Part shown: positions 63,144 through 64,000 of the stretch, piece by piece
How the letters are laid out: each line of letters begins with the position of its first letter
How positions within the stretch are numbered: the first letter of the stretch is position 1
From: Kudoa neothunni
Taxonomy: Eukaryota > Cnidaria
Length of the DNA stretch: 64,000 nt
Direction of reading: 5' to 3'
Assembly: GCA_964304625.1 (NCBI GenBank)
Contig: OZ199840.1
Location: 1,488,001-1,552,000 of the forward strand
Translations under genes and position numbers: made by a program
The notes under the pieces: model-generated
Databases searched by the model: none
Seen by the model: the letters and a program-made list of their open reading frames with translations, nothing else
Told to the model about the DNA's origin: nothing

Positions 63144-64000
63144 CTATTCAGGTTTGATCGAATCAAGCAGTAGTCGTAGGAAGTTGTCCATATCCAGGTT
63201 ATCAATAAGAAGAATGTTCCCCCCGTCATCGTACCTAAATTCAGTGTGTCCAAACGTTTCTCCCTCCATATGTATGTTTTCGACAACACAAAGCTTTCCA
63301 GAGACTTTATATTGGGGGTAGATGGCGACGAACAATGCAAAAGGGTCGCAAGTATTATCGCCAAATTTGGTCCATTTATGTGCCATCCATTGGGAGGATT
63401 TTTTGATCAATAACGCTCGTTTGTTTTTGGGATCATCAGCGTAGGGATTGTTGAAGTAGCTTTCCAAGTAGGGGACCCTAAGTAGATTTCGGTGACAGAA
63501 TGCCAAATCGATGAGATTTATTTTTTTGTTATTGGACAATTTGAATTTGTTCATCACAAGTCTCCATGCAACAGGATCACACCAACAGTTGAATTCGGCA
63601 TGTGATGAAATGTTGTTCACTGTAATTTCATTGCGATCACCACCCATAATACTAAGCGAGGCCAGTTTTTCATCAAACGAATTATCGACTAGGTAAGCAG
63701 CTGCAAGGTTTGTTAGCGGCCCAACGGCAACCAAATGAATTTCTCCTGGATACATGTTGACGTAGTGAACAAGCGCTTCAGAGCTGCTCATGGATTGTTT
63801 CGGTTGTGTGTCCTCATACTCCAAATTCATATCACACAAACCATCCATTCCATGATAGTTATTGGATACTGGTTCCACTCCCATAAGGTTCACAGTTGTA
63901 CCATGATACACGGGGATATCGGTTCTGTCGCAAGTGTACAATATTTTTTTGGCATTGAGATAGGTTTGATCGGCCACTGTATTTCCAAGGCAGGTAGTGA
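63144..64000 (-). CDS. Nucleoside hydrolase paralogue (IU-NH family), N-terminus outside window
   Basis: Open on the minus strand from the window edge to the stop at 63,144-63,146. About 285 codons are present, starting at TTCLGNTVADQ, so only the first 35 or so residues, with the Asp cluster, are missing. It shares with the 57,343 gene GPLTNLA, MGGDRNE, AEFNCWCDP and the C-terminal region, at roughly 60 percent identity. The position of the classical catalytic His is Cys here (TCDPFALF). As I recall, group III nucleoside hydrolases are described with a Cys at this site; the neighbour has Tyr. A tandem duplicate lying 4.8 kb away, with GOT1B between them on the other strand. Confidence 0.93.
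   Translation of the reverse strand, partial: TTCLGNTVADQTYLNAKKILYTCDRTDIPVYHGTTVNLMGVEPVSNNYHGMDGLCDMNLEYEDTQPKQSMSSSEALVHYVNMYPGEIHLVAVGPLTNLAAAYLVDNSFDEKLASLSIMGGDRNEITVNNISSHAEFNCWCDPVAWRLVMNKFKLSNNKKINLIDLAFCHRNLLRVPYLESYFNNPYADDPKNKRALLIKKSSQWMAHKWTKFGDNTCDPFALFVAIYPQYKVSGKLCVVENIHMEGETFGHTEFRYDDGGNILLIDNLDMDNFLRLLLDSIKPE

Noticed and set aside
1-64000. CRISPR arrays, bacterial operons, rRNA genes, LTR or other capsid/envelope-bearing elements
   Set aside because: None seen. Genes are spliced and eukaryotic, and all mobile elements recognised are DNA transposons or SINE-like.

Overview
The window looks like nuclear DNA of a small-genome, fast-evolving metazoan. It is very AT-rich, the host genes are split by tiny GT-AG introns (about 40-100 nt), and the proteins are animal-type: the SPTLC1 subunit of serine palmitoyltransferase, the Golgi protein GOT1B, secreted multi-Kunitz proteins and nucleoside hydrolases. 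The transposon mix (piggyBac, Tigger/pogo, ISXO2/Merlin-like, pogo-type MITE) and strong sequence divergence would fit a parasite, with a myxozoan cnidarian or a Trichinella-like nematode as candidates. That placement is inference; no rRNA or mitochondrial marker is present.

Layout. 0.3-2.3 kb: SPTLC1 (+), ten or eleven exons, first exon not found. 3.7-18.6 kb: three head-to-tail paralogous six-exon Kunitz genes (called K1, K2, K3; +), each a signal-peptide exon plus five Kunitz-type modules, one per exon, all junctions phase 1. Between K1 and K2 lie a pogo-type MITE, a tRNA-derived SINE-like repeat, a broken ISXO2/Merlin-like transposase and a piggyBac element with TTAA target sites. 30.4-31.9 kb: a fourth, intact Kunitz gene (K4) on the minus strand, back to back with a short putative secreted ORF. 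33.3-34.0 kb: an ISXO2-like transposase fragment with an apparent intron.

17,844-34,716 and 34,917-51,789 are the same 16,873 bp in direct orientation on either side of a 200-N gap. I found only 12 differences by eye, 8 of them, including every indel, in the last 2.2 kb. Both copies end exactly at the gap, so the simplest reading is two overlapping contigs (or two haplotypes) that were scaffolded without merging. The second set of K3 exons 4-6, K4 and the transposase fragments should not be counted as extra genes until this is checked.

51.9-53.9 kb: a Tigger/pogo element with intact TIRs and TA target site but a decayed transposase. 57.3-58.3 kb and 63.1-64.0 kb: two nucleoside hydrolase paralogues (-), the second leaving the window. 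60.9-61.4 kb: GOT1B (+), four exons. The rest is AT-rich intergenic DNA.

The most biologically interesting content is the Kunitz family. In each protein only the second module has all six cysteines. The others lack the Cys II-IV pair that normally clamps the protease-binding loop, and the first keeps only two cysteines. This suggests secreted scaffolds whose function has moved away from, or beyond, canonical protease inhibition.
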